A DNA stretch of 64,000 nt from Paraburkholderia domus (GTDB lineage: Bacteria > Pseudomonadota > Gammaproteobacteria > Burkholderiales > Burkholderiaceae): the NCBI RefSeq assembly GCF_905220705.1, contig NZ_CAJNAT010000002.1, forward strand, positions 248,001-312,000, read 5' to 3'. Each line of letters opens with the position of its first letter. Position 1 is the first letter of the stretch. This document shows positions 44,911 through 54,362 of this stretch, piece after piece. A model generated the notes under the pieces. The model ran no database searches. It was not told where the DNA came from and was given only the letters and a program-made list of their open reading frames with translations. The translations under genes and the position numbers were made by a program.

Positions 44911-46848
44911 ATGCTCGATTTTTTCCGCAATCACAAACGCCTGATGATGTTCATGCTCATCCTCGTCATTGTGCCGGGGTTGGGTTTTGTGGGTATTCAA
45001 GGTTTTCGCGGCTTCTTTGACGAAAGTGCAAACGTCGCCAGCGTCAACGGTCACAAGATTACTCGCGCAGAGTACGACGACGCGATGCGTCAGCAACTCG
45101 ACCGCGCCCGTCAAATGCTCGGTGCGCAGTTCGACATGAAGTCATTCGATACGCCGGCGCGTCGTGGCGAAATGCTCGACGGGTTGATCGAGCAGCGTGT
45201 GCTGGCCGACGAAACCCAGCGCCTGCATCTGACCGCATCCGACGACGCGGTTCGTCGTGTGCTGCTGAACGATCCGGTGATCTCGTCGCTGAAGAATCCT
45301 GATGGTTCAATCGACGTTGACCGTTACAAGCAGTTGCTTGCGATGCAGGGCATGACGCCCGATCAATACGACGAACGTGTGCGTTACGGCCTCGCCACGC
45401 AGCAGTTGCCTGCCAGCATTCAAGGCAGTGCCTTCACGTCGAAGACCCTCGCACAGCATCTGACCGAGCTCGCCGAACAGCAGCGCGAAGTGCAAGGCAT
45501 TGCATTCCATCCGCGTGACTATGCCGCGAAGGTGCAACCTACGGATGCGCAACTGCAAGCGTATTACGACGCGCATCGCAACGACTTCGCCACGCCGGCC
45601 ACGGCAACGATCCAGTACCTTGTGATGTCGCCGGCAACGTTGTCTGCTGCCATTCAGCCGAGCGACACCGACCTGAAAAAGTACTACGACGACAACATCG
45701 CGCATTACCGTACGGACGGCCAGGTGCGCGCGAGCCACATCCTGATCTCCGCGCCGAAAGATGCAAGCGCGGCTGACAAGGCCAAAGCGAAGCAGAAGGC
45801 CGAAGAGGTGCTCGCGCAGGTCAAGGCGCATCCGGATCAGTTCGCGCAGATCGCGCAGCAGGACTCGCAGGATCCGGGTTCGGCGTCGAAGGGCGGCGAC
45901 CTGGGTTACTTCGGGCGCGGCATGATCGCCGGCGGCCAGGCGTTCGACGACGCCGTGTTCGGTCTCAAGAAAGACGAAGTCAGCAGCATCGTGCAAACTG
46001 ACTTCGGCTATCACATCGTCAAGGTGACGGACGTGAAGCCGGCAGTCACAAAGCCGTTCGACGAAGTGAAAGATCAGATCGCGAAAGACCTGAAGACGCA
46101 ACTGGCGAGCAAAGCATTCAGCGACGACTCGGACGGCTTCACGTCGATCGTCTACGAGAAGGCGAAGAGCCTGCAGCCCGCCGCTGACAAGTACAAGCTG
46201 CAACTGCAAACGGCCACGGTGACGCCGCAGCCGGATCCCAAGCTGCCGCCTGACAGCCCGCTGAACAATGCGAAGTTCCTCGCTGCCGTATTCGCAAACG
46301 ATGCCGTCACCGCGCGCAACAACACGCAAGCGATCGACGTTGGCGGTAACACGCTGATCGCGGCGCATGTGACCGATTACAAGGCTGCGGCCGTGCCGGC
46401 GCTCGATGTCGTCAAGGACGCAGTGCGTCAGAAAGTGATCGCGGTTCAGTCGAACGAGGCCGCTCACAAGGATGGCATCGCGAAGCTGGCGGAGTTCGAC
46501 AAGTCGAAGGCCACAACGGGCTTCTCGTCGCCGCTGAAGGTTTCGCGCAATGACGCGCAGGGCGTGCCGCCGGCTGCATTGAGTGCAATCTACAAAGCGG
46601 ACGCGCAAAAGCTACCTGCCTACGTCGGCGTGGATCTCGGCGACGACGGCTATGCGATCTATCGCGTGAACTCGGTTGTTGCGGCTGCCCCGATCGATCC
46701 GCAGCGTTTGGTTGCTGCGCAGCAGCAGATTGCACAAGTCGATGCACAATCCGAGGCGGAGGCTTACGTCGAAGCGCTGCGTGCCCGTTCGAAGGTGAAA
46801 TTCTACGGTTCGCTCGACAGCAGCAACGCACAAGCGAACGGCGAGTAA
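44911..46848 (+). CDS. ppiD: Periplasmic folding chaperone/isomerase PpiD (SurA-like)
   Basis: A 645-residue protein anchored by one N-terminal membrane helix (about residues 11-33). A SurA-N-like chaperone segment (40-200) follows. A parvulin domain (about 265-370) has VRASHILISAPKDA, GSASKGGDLGYFGRG and DFGYHIVKVTDV, and a helical C-terminus closes the protein. PpiD sits at the SecYEG exit and helps newly exported proteins fold. It completes the conserved tig-to-ppiD gene order and has its own terminator. Confidence 0.95.
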   Translation: MLDFFRNHKRLMMFMLILVIVPGLGFVGIQGFRGFFDESANVASVNGHKITRAEYDDAMRQQLDRARQMLGAQFDMKSFDTPARRGEMLDGLIEQRVLADETQRLHLTASDDAVRRVLLNDPVISSLKNPDGSIDVDRYKQLLAMQGMTPDQYDERVRYGLATQQLPASIQGSAFTSKTLAQHLTELAEQQREVQGIAFHPRDYAAKVQPTDAQLQAYYDAHRNDFATPATATIQYLVMSPATLSAAIQPSDTDLKKYYDDNIAHYRTDGQVRASHILISAPKDASAADKAKAKQKAEEVLAQVKAHPDQFAQIAQQDSQDPGSASKGGDLGYFGRGMIAGGQAFDDAVFGLKKDEVSSIVQTDFGYHIVKVTDVKPAVTKPFDEVKDQIAKDLKTQLASKAFSDDSDGFTSIVYEKAKSLQPAADKYKLQLQTATVTPQPDPKLPPDSPLNNAKFLAAVFANDAVTARNNTQAIDVGGNTLIAAHVTDYKAAAVPALDVVKDAVRQKVIAVQSNEAAHKDGIAKLAEFDKSKATTGFSSPLKVSRNDAQGVPPAALSAIYKADAQKLPAYVGVDLGDDGYAIYRVNSVVAAAPIDPQRLVAAQQQIAQVDAQSEAEAYVEALRARSKVKFYGSLDSSNAQANGE

Positions 46849-46888
46849 GTTCCGGCGCGAGAGCACAAGCAAGTAAAGCACGCAGTAC

Positions 46889-46919
46889 AAAAAAGCCCCG
46901 CAAAATTGCGGGGCTTTTT
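46889..46919. terminator. Bidirectional terminator between ppiD and the lipoprotein gene
   Basis: AAAAAGCCCCGCA pairs with TGCGGGGCTTTTT. The two genes converge here, so it may serve both. Confidence 0.9.
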
Positions 46920-46985
46920 CATTTGACGAGTGCAAGCGCGTCAAACGGTTTACTTCAGGTTGCGGCGTCTTATGCCGTCAGCCGC

Positions 46986-47327
46986 TTAGAGGCAAGCGCT
47001 GATCGAGCTGGTGGCATCGCTGCCTGCAGCGCCATTGGCGCGGAAGCCGACCCACGAACCCGGGCCGCTGTAGGACGGCCGCACCACGGCCGCTGCGCCG
47101 TTTGGCGGCTGCTGACCTGGTACATAGACGTCCATTGCCTGATCGTTAGCCATGATGTCTTGCGACACGACTTGCTGTTGCGAGCTATCGGCCCATTTAT
47201 GCGCGATGCACGTAGCGACGGCCTTTGGCGGTTGCTGACTTTGGCCCACGGATTGGACGCCAACAGGCGGTTGAGCGGCGCATGCAGAAATTGCCACGGT
47301 CAAAGCGATTAACGGTAAATATTTCAC
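46986..47327 (-). CDS. Small putative lipoprotein of unknown function
   Basis: A 113-residue protein starting at a GTG with an excellent GAGGAG site five bases upstream. The signal is MKYLPLIALTVAISAC, with lipobox ISAC at residue 16, so it is probably lipidated; the residue after the Cys is Ala, not the Asp that marks inner-membrane retention, which suggests the outer membrane. The mature part is Gln/Pro-rich with conserved-looking CIAHKWADSSQQQVVSQ and a Cys two residues from the C-terminus. I recognise no family. Confidence 0.75.
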   Translation of the reverse strand: MKYLPLIALTVAISACAAQPPVGVQSVGQSQQPPKAVATCIAHKWADSSQQQVVSQDIMANDQAMDVYVPGQQPPNGAAAVVRPSYSGPGSWVGFRANGAAGSDATSSISACL

Positions 47328-47445
47328 GTTATCTCCTCAGAAGTCGCTCAGAATCGAGCCGGGTCACGCGGGATTGCGAAAGTGTCGAAGCGACCTTGGC
47401 GATCCGCGCTCCCCAATTACCGGAAACAAGTTGTTAGCGAGCTTT

Positions 47446-48150
47446 TCAGTGCGGCGAACTTGTGCGAAGGAGTGGCTTGACAGCCGGCCACACGTTGTTG
47501 AGCAGCACGGGTTGTGCCTGCTGCGTGGGATGGATCTGGTCCGCCTGAAACATGTCCGGTTTGTCCGCGATGCCGGCCAGCAGGAAGGGCACCAGCGGCA
47601 CGCGCAATTGCTTCGAGAGTTCGCCGTACAGGCCGTGGAACTTTTGCGTGTAGTCGGGGCCGTAATTGGGTGGAACATACATGCCAACCAGCACGACCTT
47701 CGCATGGCCTTGTTGAGCCTGCTCGATGATCGTACGCAGATTGTCTTCGGTGGTGGAGAGCGGTACGCCGCGCAGCGCATCGTTGGCACCGAGTTCGACG
47801 ATCACGATACTCGGCTTGAGGCGCTGCAGAAGCGCCGGCAAGCGGGCCCGGCCGCCGCTGGTGGTGTCGCCGCTGATGCTTGCATTGGCGACGCTATAAT
47901 CGATTCGCTCGTCGGTGAGGCGCTGGCGCATCAAGGCAACCCAGCCGGTGTCACGGGGCAAGCCGTACTCGGCCGAGATGCTGTCGCCGAGTACGACGAT
48001 CACCGGCCTGGTCTGTTCGGGCGTGTTGGCCGCATGGGCTGGGAAGGGCAGCGAAAACAGGGCGGCGGCCAGCAGGGCCGAGCCGAATGCCGTAGTCAGC
48101 GCCGGCGCACAAGACGCTGCGGCGCGCACTTTCAACCTACGCTTCACCAT
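47446..48150 (-). CDS. tesA: TesA-type GDSL esterase / acyl-CoA thioesterase
   Basis: A 234-residue SGNH hydrolase with a signal peptide (about residues 1-40, AHA-AN cleavage). The catalytic Ser is in VVLGDSISAEYGL, the oxyanion Gly in NASISGDTTSGG, Asn in VELGANDALRG, and Asp/His in DQIHPTQQAQ. In E. coli TesA is a periplasmic thioesterase and arylesterase. The start at 48150 overlaps the divergent ATPase start (CATG shared), the same tesA/ybbA pairing as in E. coli. A longer frame upstream runs antisense through the ATPase gene and is rejected. Confidence 0.92.
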   Translation of the reverse strand: MVKRRLKVRAAASCAPALTTAFGSALLAAALFSLPFPAHAANTPEQTRPVIVVLGDSISAEYGLPRDTGWVALMRQRLTDERIDYSVANASISGDTTSGGRARLPALLQRLKPSIVIVELGANDALRGVPLSTTEDNLRTIIEQAQQGHAKVVLVGMYVPPNYGPDYTQKFHGLYGELSKQLRVPLVPFLLAGIADKPDMFQADQIHPTQQAQPVLLNNVWPAVKPLLRTSSPH

Positions 48151-48835
48151 GCTAAACAAAACTGATCCAGTCATTGAAGTGCGGGGTTTGTGCAAGAAGG
48201 TTAAGGATGCAACGGGCGAACTGACGATTCTCGAGGACATCGATCTTGCTATCGATGCCGGCAGCAGCGTGGCAATCGTCGGCGCATCCGGGTCCGGCAA
48301 GTCTACGCTGCTTGGCTTGCTCGCAGGATTGGACAGCGCGAGTTCGGGCTCGGTTCGGCTGCTCGGCCGCGAACTCACCGAACTGAGCGAAGACGAGCGC
48401 GCGGCGTTGCGCAGCGGCTCGGTCGGTTTCGTGTTTCAGTCGTTTCAACTGATGCCGCATTTGACGGCGCTCGAAAACGTCACCTTGCCGCTCGAACTGC
48501 AAGGCGGCATCGGCACGCGCGAGGCTGCGGCGCGCGCTCGCGGATTGCTGGAGCAGGTAGGGCTCGATAAGCGCACTGGGCACTATCCGAAGCTGCTGTC
48601 GGGCGGCGAACAGCAGCGGGTTGCGCTCGCGCGCGCGTTCGTTACGCGTCCGGCGATTCTGTTTGCCGACGAGCCGACTGGCAGTCTCGATGCCGCCACC
48701 GGTCGCGCGGTGATCGATTTGATGTTCGAGATGAACCGCGCGAACGGCGCCACATTGATCCTTGTCACGCACGACATCGAGCTGGCGCGCCGCTGCGATA
48801 CGACGGTGACGATCGAAGCGGGTCGTCTGGCTTAA
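48149..48835 (+). CDS. ybbA: YbbA/LolD-type ABC transporter ATP-binding protein
   Basis: A 228-residue ABC ATPase of the MacB/LolD class. Walker A is GASGSGKST (about residues 46-54), the Q-loop is VFQSFQLMPHLTALENV, the signature is LSGGEQQR, Walker B is ILFADEPTGSLD and the H-loop is LVTHD. In E. coli YbbA pairs with the large permease YbbP encoded next to it. Here no permease follows; the next gene is pgi on the other strand. The partner must be elsewhere or absent. The start codon shares bases with the divergent tesA start. Confidence 0.9.
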   Translation: MLNKTDPVIEVRGLCKKVKDATGELTILEDIDLAIDAGSSVAIVGASGSGKSTLLGLLAGLDSASSGSVRLLGRELTELSEDERAALRSGSVGFVFQSFQLMPHLTALENVTLPLELQGGIGTREAAARARGLLEQVGLDKRTGHYPKLLSGGEQQRVALARAFVTRPAILFADEPTGSLDAATGRAVIDLMFEMNRANGATLILVTHDIELARRCDTTVTIEAGRLA

Positions 48836-48884
48836 GCGTGCCGCTCGCGCGCGCGAAATCATTCGTACCAGCGCACAAAAGCAA

Positions 48885-48905
48885 AGCGGGCCGCAAGGGC
48901 CCGCT
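48885..48905. terminator. Hairpin between convergent ybbA and pgi
   Basis: AGCGGGCC (48885-48892) pairs with GGCCCGCT (48898-48905) in the convergent gap. The T content afterwards is modest, so it is a weak terminator candidate. Confidence 0.5.
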
Positions 48906-49014
48906 CTTCATTTCAGCCAACGCAACTCAACGCATCGAACAGGGCGCAAAGGCACGCCTAAGTGCACGGTTGAACGATCAGCATTTGCGGCGCAAGCAAG
49001 CGCGCCGCTCACGC

Positions 49015-50637
49015 TTAGCGCTTCAGCGCAGCCCGCGCCCGCGCGATCAACGCCGACGTCGACGAGTCATGCTTTTTCTCATCGACGCTTGCCGCCGTCA
49101 GATCCGCCTCGACGACCTTGCCGAGAATCTTGCCGAGCTCGACGCCCCACTGATCGAACGGATTGATGTCCCACACCGACGCCTGCACCAGCACCTTGTG
49201 CTCATACAACGCGATCAATGCGCCGAGCGAACGCGCGGTGAGCGCATCGACCAGCAGTGTGCTCGTCGGACGGTTGCCCGGAAACACCAGATGCGGCGCC
49301 AGTTCCGGCTTGTCCGCACCGGCGACCTTCTTCGCTTCTTCGAGCGTGCGGCCCAGCATCAGCGCTTCGCTTTGCGCGAAACAGTTCGCCAGCAGCTTCG
49401 GATGATGGCTGACAAGCGGATGCTCCGGCGTCAACACGGCGACGAAGTCGATCGGCACGATGGTCGGACCCTGGTGCAGCATCTGGAAGAACGCATGCTG
49501 TCCGTTCGTGCCTGGTTCGCCCCAGGTCACAGCCGCAGTCGGATAGTCGACCATCACGCCATCCAGGCGCGCCGACTTGCCGTTGCTCTCCATCTCGAGT
49601 TGTTGCAGGTACGACGGCAGGAAATGCAGCGCTTCCGAATACGGCGCGACCAGATAGCTTTGCGAGCCGAAGAAGTTGCGATACCAGATGCCGATCATGC
49701 CGAGCAGCACGGGTAGATTCTTCTCAAGCGGCGCGTCGCGGAAATGCTGGTCCATCTCGTTGGCACCGGCCAGCAGTTCACCGAACTGTTGCGGGCCGAT
49801 CGCAATCATGATCGACAGACCCACTGCCGACCACAGCGAATAACGCCCGCCGACCCAGTCCCACATCTCGAACACGTTCTCTTTCGCGATGCCGAACCTG
49901 ACCACCTCAGAAGGATTGGCCGACACGCCGACGAAGTGCTTCGCCAGCGCGCTTTCCGGGCAACCTTTCTCGATGAACCAGTCGCGCAACGAGCGCGCAT
50001 TGGTCATTGTTTCGAGCGTCGTGAAGGTCTTGGAGACGATGATCGCGAGCGTCTGTTCGGGATCGATCATCTGCATCACGTTGTACAGATCCGCGCCGTC
50101 CACGTTCGACACGAAGTGCGTGGTGATCTCCGGCGTGGCCAGATGATGCAGTGCGTGCACGACCATCTTCGGCCCGAGGTCCGAGCCGCCGATACCGATG
50201 TTCACGACATAGCGAATCCGCTTGCCGGTGTAGCCGGTCCACGCACCGCTGCGGACCTGGTCGGCGAACGCGGCCATCTTCGCGCGTTCGGCCTGAATTT
50301 GCGCATGAAACGGTGCTTTCGGATCGGTGGCGCGCAACGCGGTGTGCAATGCGGCGCGACCTTCGGTCGGGTTCACGATCTCGCCCGCGAACATCGCGTC
50401 GCGGCGTTTCTCGACGCCGGCTTCGCGCGCGAGTTGCACCAGTAGTTTCAGGGTTTCGTCGGTGATGCGATTCTTCGAAAAATCGGCCGCGAGACCGCCG
50501 CCCGCGAACGCAAAGCGCTCAGCACGGGTAGGGGCGGGATCGTTCTCGGGGGCGAACCAGTCGCGCATGTGCGCATCGCGAATCTTCTCGTAATGCGTTT
50601 GCAGCGAGGACCAGGAGGGGAGCGAGTTCTGCGTCAT
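49015..50637 (-). CDS. pgi: Glucose-6-phosphate isomerase
   Basis: A 540-residue enzyme interconverting glucose-6-phosphate and fructose-6-phosphate. It has both family signatures: [62 protein letters not shown], and near the C-terminus the [17 protein letters not shown] block. The length matches the E. coli enzyme (549). It is monocistronic with a 272-base upstream gap. Confidence 0.97.
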   Translation of the reverse strand: MTQNSLPSWSSLQTHYEKIRDAHMRDWFAPENDPAPTRAERFAFAGGGLAADFSKNRITDETLKLLVQLAREAGVEKRRDAMFAGEIVNPTEGRAALHTALRATDPKAPFHAQIQAERAKMAAFADQVRSGAWTGYTGKRIRYVVNIGIGGSDLGPKMVVHALHHLATPEITTHFVSNVDGADLYNVMQMIDPEQTLAIIVSKTFTTLETMTNARSLRDWFIEKGCPESALAKHFVGVSANPSEVVRFGIAKENVFEMWDWVGGRYSLWSAVGLSIMIAIGPQQFGELLAGANEMDQHFRDAPLEKNLPVLLGMIGIWYRNFFGSQSYLVAPYSEALHFLPSYLQQLEMESNGKSARLDGVMVDYPTAAVTWGEPGTNGQHAFFQMLHQGPTIVPIDFVAVLTPEHPLVSHHPKLLANCFAQSEALMLGRTLEEAKKVAGADKPELAPHLVFPGNRPTSTLLVDALTARSLGALIALYEHKVLVQASVWDINPFDQWGVELGKILGKVVEADLTAASVDEKKHDSSTSALIARARAALKR

Positions 50638-50909
50638 AGCGTCCGTCTAACGAAGGGGCACGAAGAAAGGCGCGCGCGTGAAGCGCTGCCGAGGATGATG
50701 CAACGATGCTGTTAGAGCGATGCCGCGCGGCCGGGTTGCGGTGGGTTGCCGTGAAGCTTCGCGAGCTTGCCTTACGATCGAACCGGCTTGCTGAAGTTTC
50801 GCCGCAACCCGCGATGACCTGACGCGCGGCGCGGTCAATCAGTATAACGGCGTTGCGTGACAGGTGGCAGCGGTTTGGGCGTCCCAGGCACACTGTGGGA
50901 TGAGTTGGT

Positions 50910-52535
50910 TCATTCAGCCGTCGCCGGATAGAACATACGATTAAGCAAAGTCCGCACCATCGGGGCGAGTTCGCCCGCCGTCAAACCCGCCGGACCGTGG
51001 CCCTGCGCGCTCAGCGTGTCGGCGGCGAGGCCATGCAGGTAGACGCCTGCCAGCGCGGCTTCGTATCGCGGCAGGTGCTGGGCGAGAAATGCGCCGATGA
51101 TGCCGCCGAGTACGTCGCCCGTGCCGCCTGTCGCGAGTGCCGCATTGCCGGTCGGATTGATCGCGACGCGGCCGTCCGGTGCCGCGATGACGGTGCCTGT
51201 GCCTTTCAGCACCACCACGCCGGCAAAGCGCGCAGCCAGTGCCCGCGCTGCGGCGAGGCGGTCGCGTTGCACGCTCGGCGCATCGATGCCGAGCAGGCGC
51301 GCGGCCTCCAGCGGATGCGGCGTCAGCACACACGGATCGCCTTGAACGCCGCGCGCGGTGACTTCGGCTGCAAGCGACGGGTCTGTCGAGATCAGATTGA
51401 GGGCGTCGGCGTCGAACAGTTTGGGCACGTCGAGTGGCAACACGTTGTGCATGAGAAGTGTGGCGCGATCGCGCAGACCCATGCCGCAGCCGACGGCAAG
51501 CGCGTCCATCTTGTCGAGCGGCAAGTCGTCGACCGCATGCAGCATCAGCTCGGGATGCGGCGGATCGTAGGGCGGGGCGCCGTCGCCGAGCAAGGCGACG
51601 TGCACTTTACCCGCGCCGGTGTACAGCGCCGCGCGCGACGCGAGGATCGGCGCGCCGCACATGCCGGTGTCGCCGCCGACCACGGCGAGGCTGCCGAAAG
51701 TGCCCTTGTTGGTGGCGAAGTCGCGCGGCGGCAGGAAGGCGGCGAAAAGCTCGGGCGCGTTGAGTTGCACGGCCGTGCGAGTGGTGCTGTCAACACCGAT
51801 CGGCGCCACCGTTACCGCGCCGGCGAGATCGCGTCCCTGCGCCATGAAGAGGCCGGGTTTCGCACCGATGAAGGTGATCGTGTGCGTCGCGTGGACCGCG
51901 GCACCGTCGCTTTGGTTGTCGCTTCGGCCCGCGCCTTGATCCCGTCTCTCGCCGACGACCGTGCCGGTGTCGCTGTCGAGGCCGCTTGGCGTGTCGAGCG
52001 CCAGAACGCCGCCTCGTTTGGACTTTGCTTTCGTGCGTTGCGAGAGTTGGCGGGCGATGCTGGCAAAGATGCCTTCCAGGGGGCGGGTCAGGCCGATGCC
52101 GAACATGCCGTCCACCAGCCATGTATAGCTTTCCAGCGAAGCCGGCGGTGTCGAGGAAATGGCTACGCCTGCCGCGCGGGCGGTGTCGAGCGCCCAGCGG
52201 GCTTCGTCCGGCTTGACTTCAAGCGGCATGCAAAGGTCTACGGCGATACCTGCCTGGTGCAGCTCCGCGGCCATGATCAAGGCGTCGCCGCCGTTGTTGC
52301 CCGGGCCTGCTACGAGCCATACCTTGTGCTTCGATTTTTCAGTCGACGTGTCGCGGGTGATCCGCTCTTGCAGATAGCTCGCGGCGGCTTTGCCGGCTCG
52401 GGCCATCAGGGTGTGCTGAGGCAGTGCTGCCGCGGCCTGGGTCTCAAGGATCCGCAGGTCGGTTAGCGTGAGTAGCGGCAACGCCCGATTTCGCGGGCTG
52501 ATTAAGGTCGGGAGCGTGGATTCGGGCACAGTCAT
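50910..52535 (-). CDS. nnr: Bifunctional NAD(P)HX epimerase/dehydratase
   Basis: A 541-residue fusion that repairs hydrated NAD(P)H. The N-terminal YjeF_N epimerase domain (about residues 20-245) has VAGPGNNGGDALIMA and DGMFGIGLTRP. The C-terminal ribokinase-like dehydratase (about 260-530) has VVGGDTGMCGAPILASRAAL (residues near 285), LTPHPLEAARLLG and GGTGDVLGGIIGAFLAQ, the latter holding the catalytic Asp. Residues 193-213 (including ERRDQGAGRSDNQSD) look like a hydrophilic insert in the epimerase part. The function is well supported by the family. Confidence 0.94.
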   Translation of the reverse strand: MTVPESTLPTLISPRNRALPLLTLTDLRILETQAAAALPQHTLMARAGKAAASYLQERITRDTSTEKSKHKVWLVAGPGNNGGDALIMAAELHQAGIAVDLCMPLEVKPDEARWALDTARAAGVAISSTPPASLESYTWLVDGMFGIGLTRPLEGIFASIARQLSQRTKAKSKRGGVLALDTPSGLDSDTGTVVGERRDQGAGRSDNQSDGAAVHATHTITFIGAKPGLFMAQGRDLAGAVTVAPIGVDSTTRTAVQLNAPELFAAFLPPRDFATNKGTFGSLAVVGGDTGMCGAPILASRAALYTGAGKVHVALLGDGAPPYDPPHPELMLHAVDDLPLDKMDALAVGCGMGLRDRATLLMHNVLPLDVPKLFDADALNLISTDPSLAAEVTARGVQGDPCVLTPHPLEAARLLGIDAPSVQRDRLAAARALAARFAGVVVLKGTGTVIAAPDGRVAINPTGNAALATGGTGDVLGGIIGAFLAQHLPRYEAALAGVYLHGLAADTLSAQGHGPAGLTAGELAPMVRTLLNRMFYPATAE

Positions 52536-52549
52536 GGCGAGGCTTGGAG

Positions 52550-52569
52550 TTCACCTTGGGCAAGGTGAA
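52550..52569. repeat. Perfect 8-bp inverted repeat at the nnr upstream region
   Basis: TTCACCTT and AAGGTGAA flank GGGC, 15 bases upstream of the nnr start (minus strand). It may be an operator or a 5' leader hairpin. Confidence 0.4.
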
Positions 52570-52648
52570 GAAGCTTTAGGAGCCACTATGTTAGTGCCGA
52601 TATGCTTCGGGCGCGCGCCGTCTTGGCCTGTGCCGGCCGTGTTTTTGC

Positions 52649-52689
52649 CTGATTGGCGTGGATTTGGCCTGCTTGGGTCTGATTGGCGT
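52649..52689. repeat. 11-bp direct repeat (CTGATTGGCGT) in the nnr-dadA gap
   Basis: CTGATTGGCGT occurs at 52649-52659 and 52679-52689, with related TTGGCCTG copies around it, giving a loosely repetitive 60-base block in non-coding DNA. Confidence 0.45.
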
Positions 52690-52761
52690 TGCCCGTCGCG
52701 AAGCGGCGCCGCCTTGCTCCGCGTGTGCCGCGTTCGGCCCGCTCCAGAGCGGGCCCACCCT

Positions 52762-54069
52762 TTACTGGAATCGGTCCGCGCGCAGCGCAGCCAGGGTGTC
52801 CGCCGGGACGTCGGGGGTGTTGCCCGAGACCAGGTCGGCGATCAGTTTGCCCGACCCGCATGCGAGGCCCCAGCCGGCGGGCCCGTGGCCGGCGTTGACG
52901 AACAGGCGCGGATGAAGCGCGTTACCGATCACCGGCATTCCGTCCGGCGACAGCAGTTTTACGCCCTCCCACGGCAGGGCGGCAGAGATTCGGGCAGCGC
53001 CCGGGATCCAGTCGTGAGTCGCCTGGCCCAGCAGCGCCAGGGCTTCTTTCGTCAACGCCTCACCCAGCGGCTTGTCGATCTGGCCGGCGCCCTGCAAAAC
53101 CGCACCACCCGCAATCCGCAGGCGATGATTCATACGGCTGATCGTGATCCGCTTGACCGCATCCACGATCGCGACGTGCGGTGCGCATTCCTCATGCGCA
53201 ATCGGCGCCACCAGGTTATGCAAACGCAATGGATGCAGCGGCAAGCGCAGCCCCAGGCGTTCCAGCAGCGGCAGGCTGCCTTGCCCGGCGGCGACGACGA
53301 TTGCGTCGGCGTTGATCACGTCGACTTCGCGTGAGCGCGTTGCGGTGGAGTTGGCGCCCGGCCGCGGCGCCAGTTCCACTGCGGCGCGCTGCCCCTCCAG
53401 GCGGATCGCCGAGACTTCGCAGCCCAGCATGAATTGCACGCCGCCCTGCGTATCCAGGGTCTGCTTGATCAGTTTCGCGAAAAGCGGGCAGTTGGCCGTG
53501 CGCTCGTGGTCGAACAGCACGCCGCAGGCGAATTCCGGTTCGGTCCGCACGGAATGCTCGAACGCGGCGCACTCGGCAGGGGTCAGCACGTGGTGCGGTA
53601 CTTCGTATTGGCGCAGCAGATCGAGCGCGGTCTGTGTCTGTTGCCATTCCTGCTCGGAACGCACCAGATAGAGCAGGCCGCTCGCCTGTTCGAATTCCAG
53701 CCCGAAGCGCGCTTCGATGTCGGCCATCGCGTCACGCGAGGCTTCGATCAGCGGGCGCAGCCGCCCATATTGGCGGCTGAACGCCTCCGGCTCCTGCAAA
53801 GCGGCTAGCTGCTTGACGAACTGGCGCGCCGGCCCGTTAAAGCCGGCCTTGCTGATCACACCGTTTTTGGCGCCCTGACGGCTCGCCATGAAGGTCGGGC
53901 CGAACCAGACATCCAGCGGGGTCGGCAAGACGGTGCCGCCGTGCCCATAGGTCGCGCCTTGCGCGACCGTTGCGTGGCGCTCGACGACACATACCCGGTG
54001 GCCGGCCGCGCGCAGTTGATAAGCGGTGGCGACGCCCACAATCCCGCCGCCAATGACGATGACATCCAT
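52762..54069 (-). CDS. DadA-like FAD-dependent D-amino acid dehydrogenase
   Basis: A 435-residue flavoprotein. The N-terminus DVIVIGGGIVGVATAYQLRAAGH gives the FAD-binding Rossmann fold, with the acidic end of the second strand in CVVERH. The DAO-type C-terminus has GHGPAGWGLACGSGKLIADL. The family oxidises D-amino acids to oxo acids and passes electrons to the respiratory chain. The start at 54069 gives the conserved N-terminus, though the ribosome site is weak; upstream codons look non-family. The substrate is uncertain, since paralogues act on D-Ala, glycine or other amines. Confidence 0.87.
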   Translation of the reverse strand: MDVIVIGGGIVGVATAYQLRAAGHRVCVVERHATVAQGATYGHGGTVLPTPLDVWFGPTFMASRQGAKNGVISKAGFNGPARQFVKQLAALQEPEAFSRQYGRLRPLIEASRDAMADIEARFGLEFEQASGLLYLVRSEQEWQQTQTALDLLRQYEVPHHVLTPAECAAFEHSVRTEPEFACGVLFDHERTANCPLFAKLIKQTLDTQGGVQFMLGCEVSAIRLEGQRAAVELAPRPGANSTATRSREVDVINADAIVVAAGQGSLPLLERLGLRLPLHPLRLHNLVAPIAHEECAPHVAIVDAVKRITISRMNHRLRIAGGAVLQGAGQIDKPLGEALTKEALALLGQATHDWIPGAARISAALPWEGVKLLSPDGMPVIGNALHPRLFVNAGHGPAGWGLACGSGKLIADLVSGNTPDVPADTLAALRADRFQ

Positions 54070-54268
54070 GATCTGATTCGATTTGCCGGCGGGCCGCCGA
54101 AGCACAGCGTTCCCGTTAAGCGTGGCATGCGGCGCGCTGCCCGGCATTGCTCAGGCCACTCGCGCCGATCTGGTGAAAGGGCGAATGATAGCAGTCAAAC
54201 CGACAGACCGGCCACGCAAACCCCGCCAAAACCCTGGTGCGAAGCCCGTTGGCGGCCCGTTCCCGGGG

Positions 54269-54274
54269 TATAAT
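54269..54274 (+). promoter_or_regulatory. TATAAT -10 element upstream of purL
   Basis: A consensus TATAAT stands in otherwise GC-rich DNA 89 bases upstream of purL. The expected -35 position is poor, so activation or an extended element may be needed. Confidence 0.4.
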
Positions 54275-54362
54275 CCCGGACTTCCTTTCCGCCTCACGTC
54301 GCCTTCACGCGCGACTCATCGGCATCACTCATCGGCATCATTAGCGACGCACCGTCAAGTCC

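Noticed and set aside
50997..52466. Long frame antisense to nnr
   Set aside because: Complement of nnr; the Nnr motifs on the minus strand are decisive.
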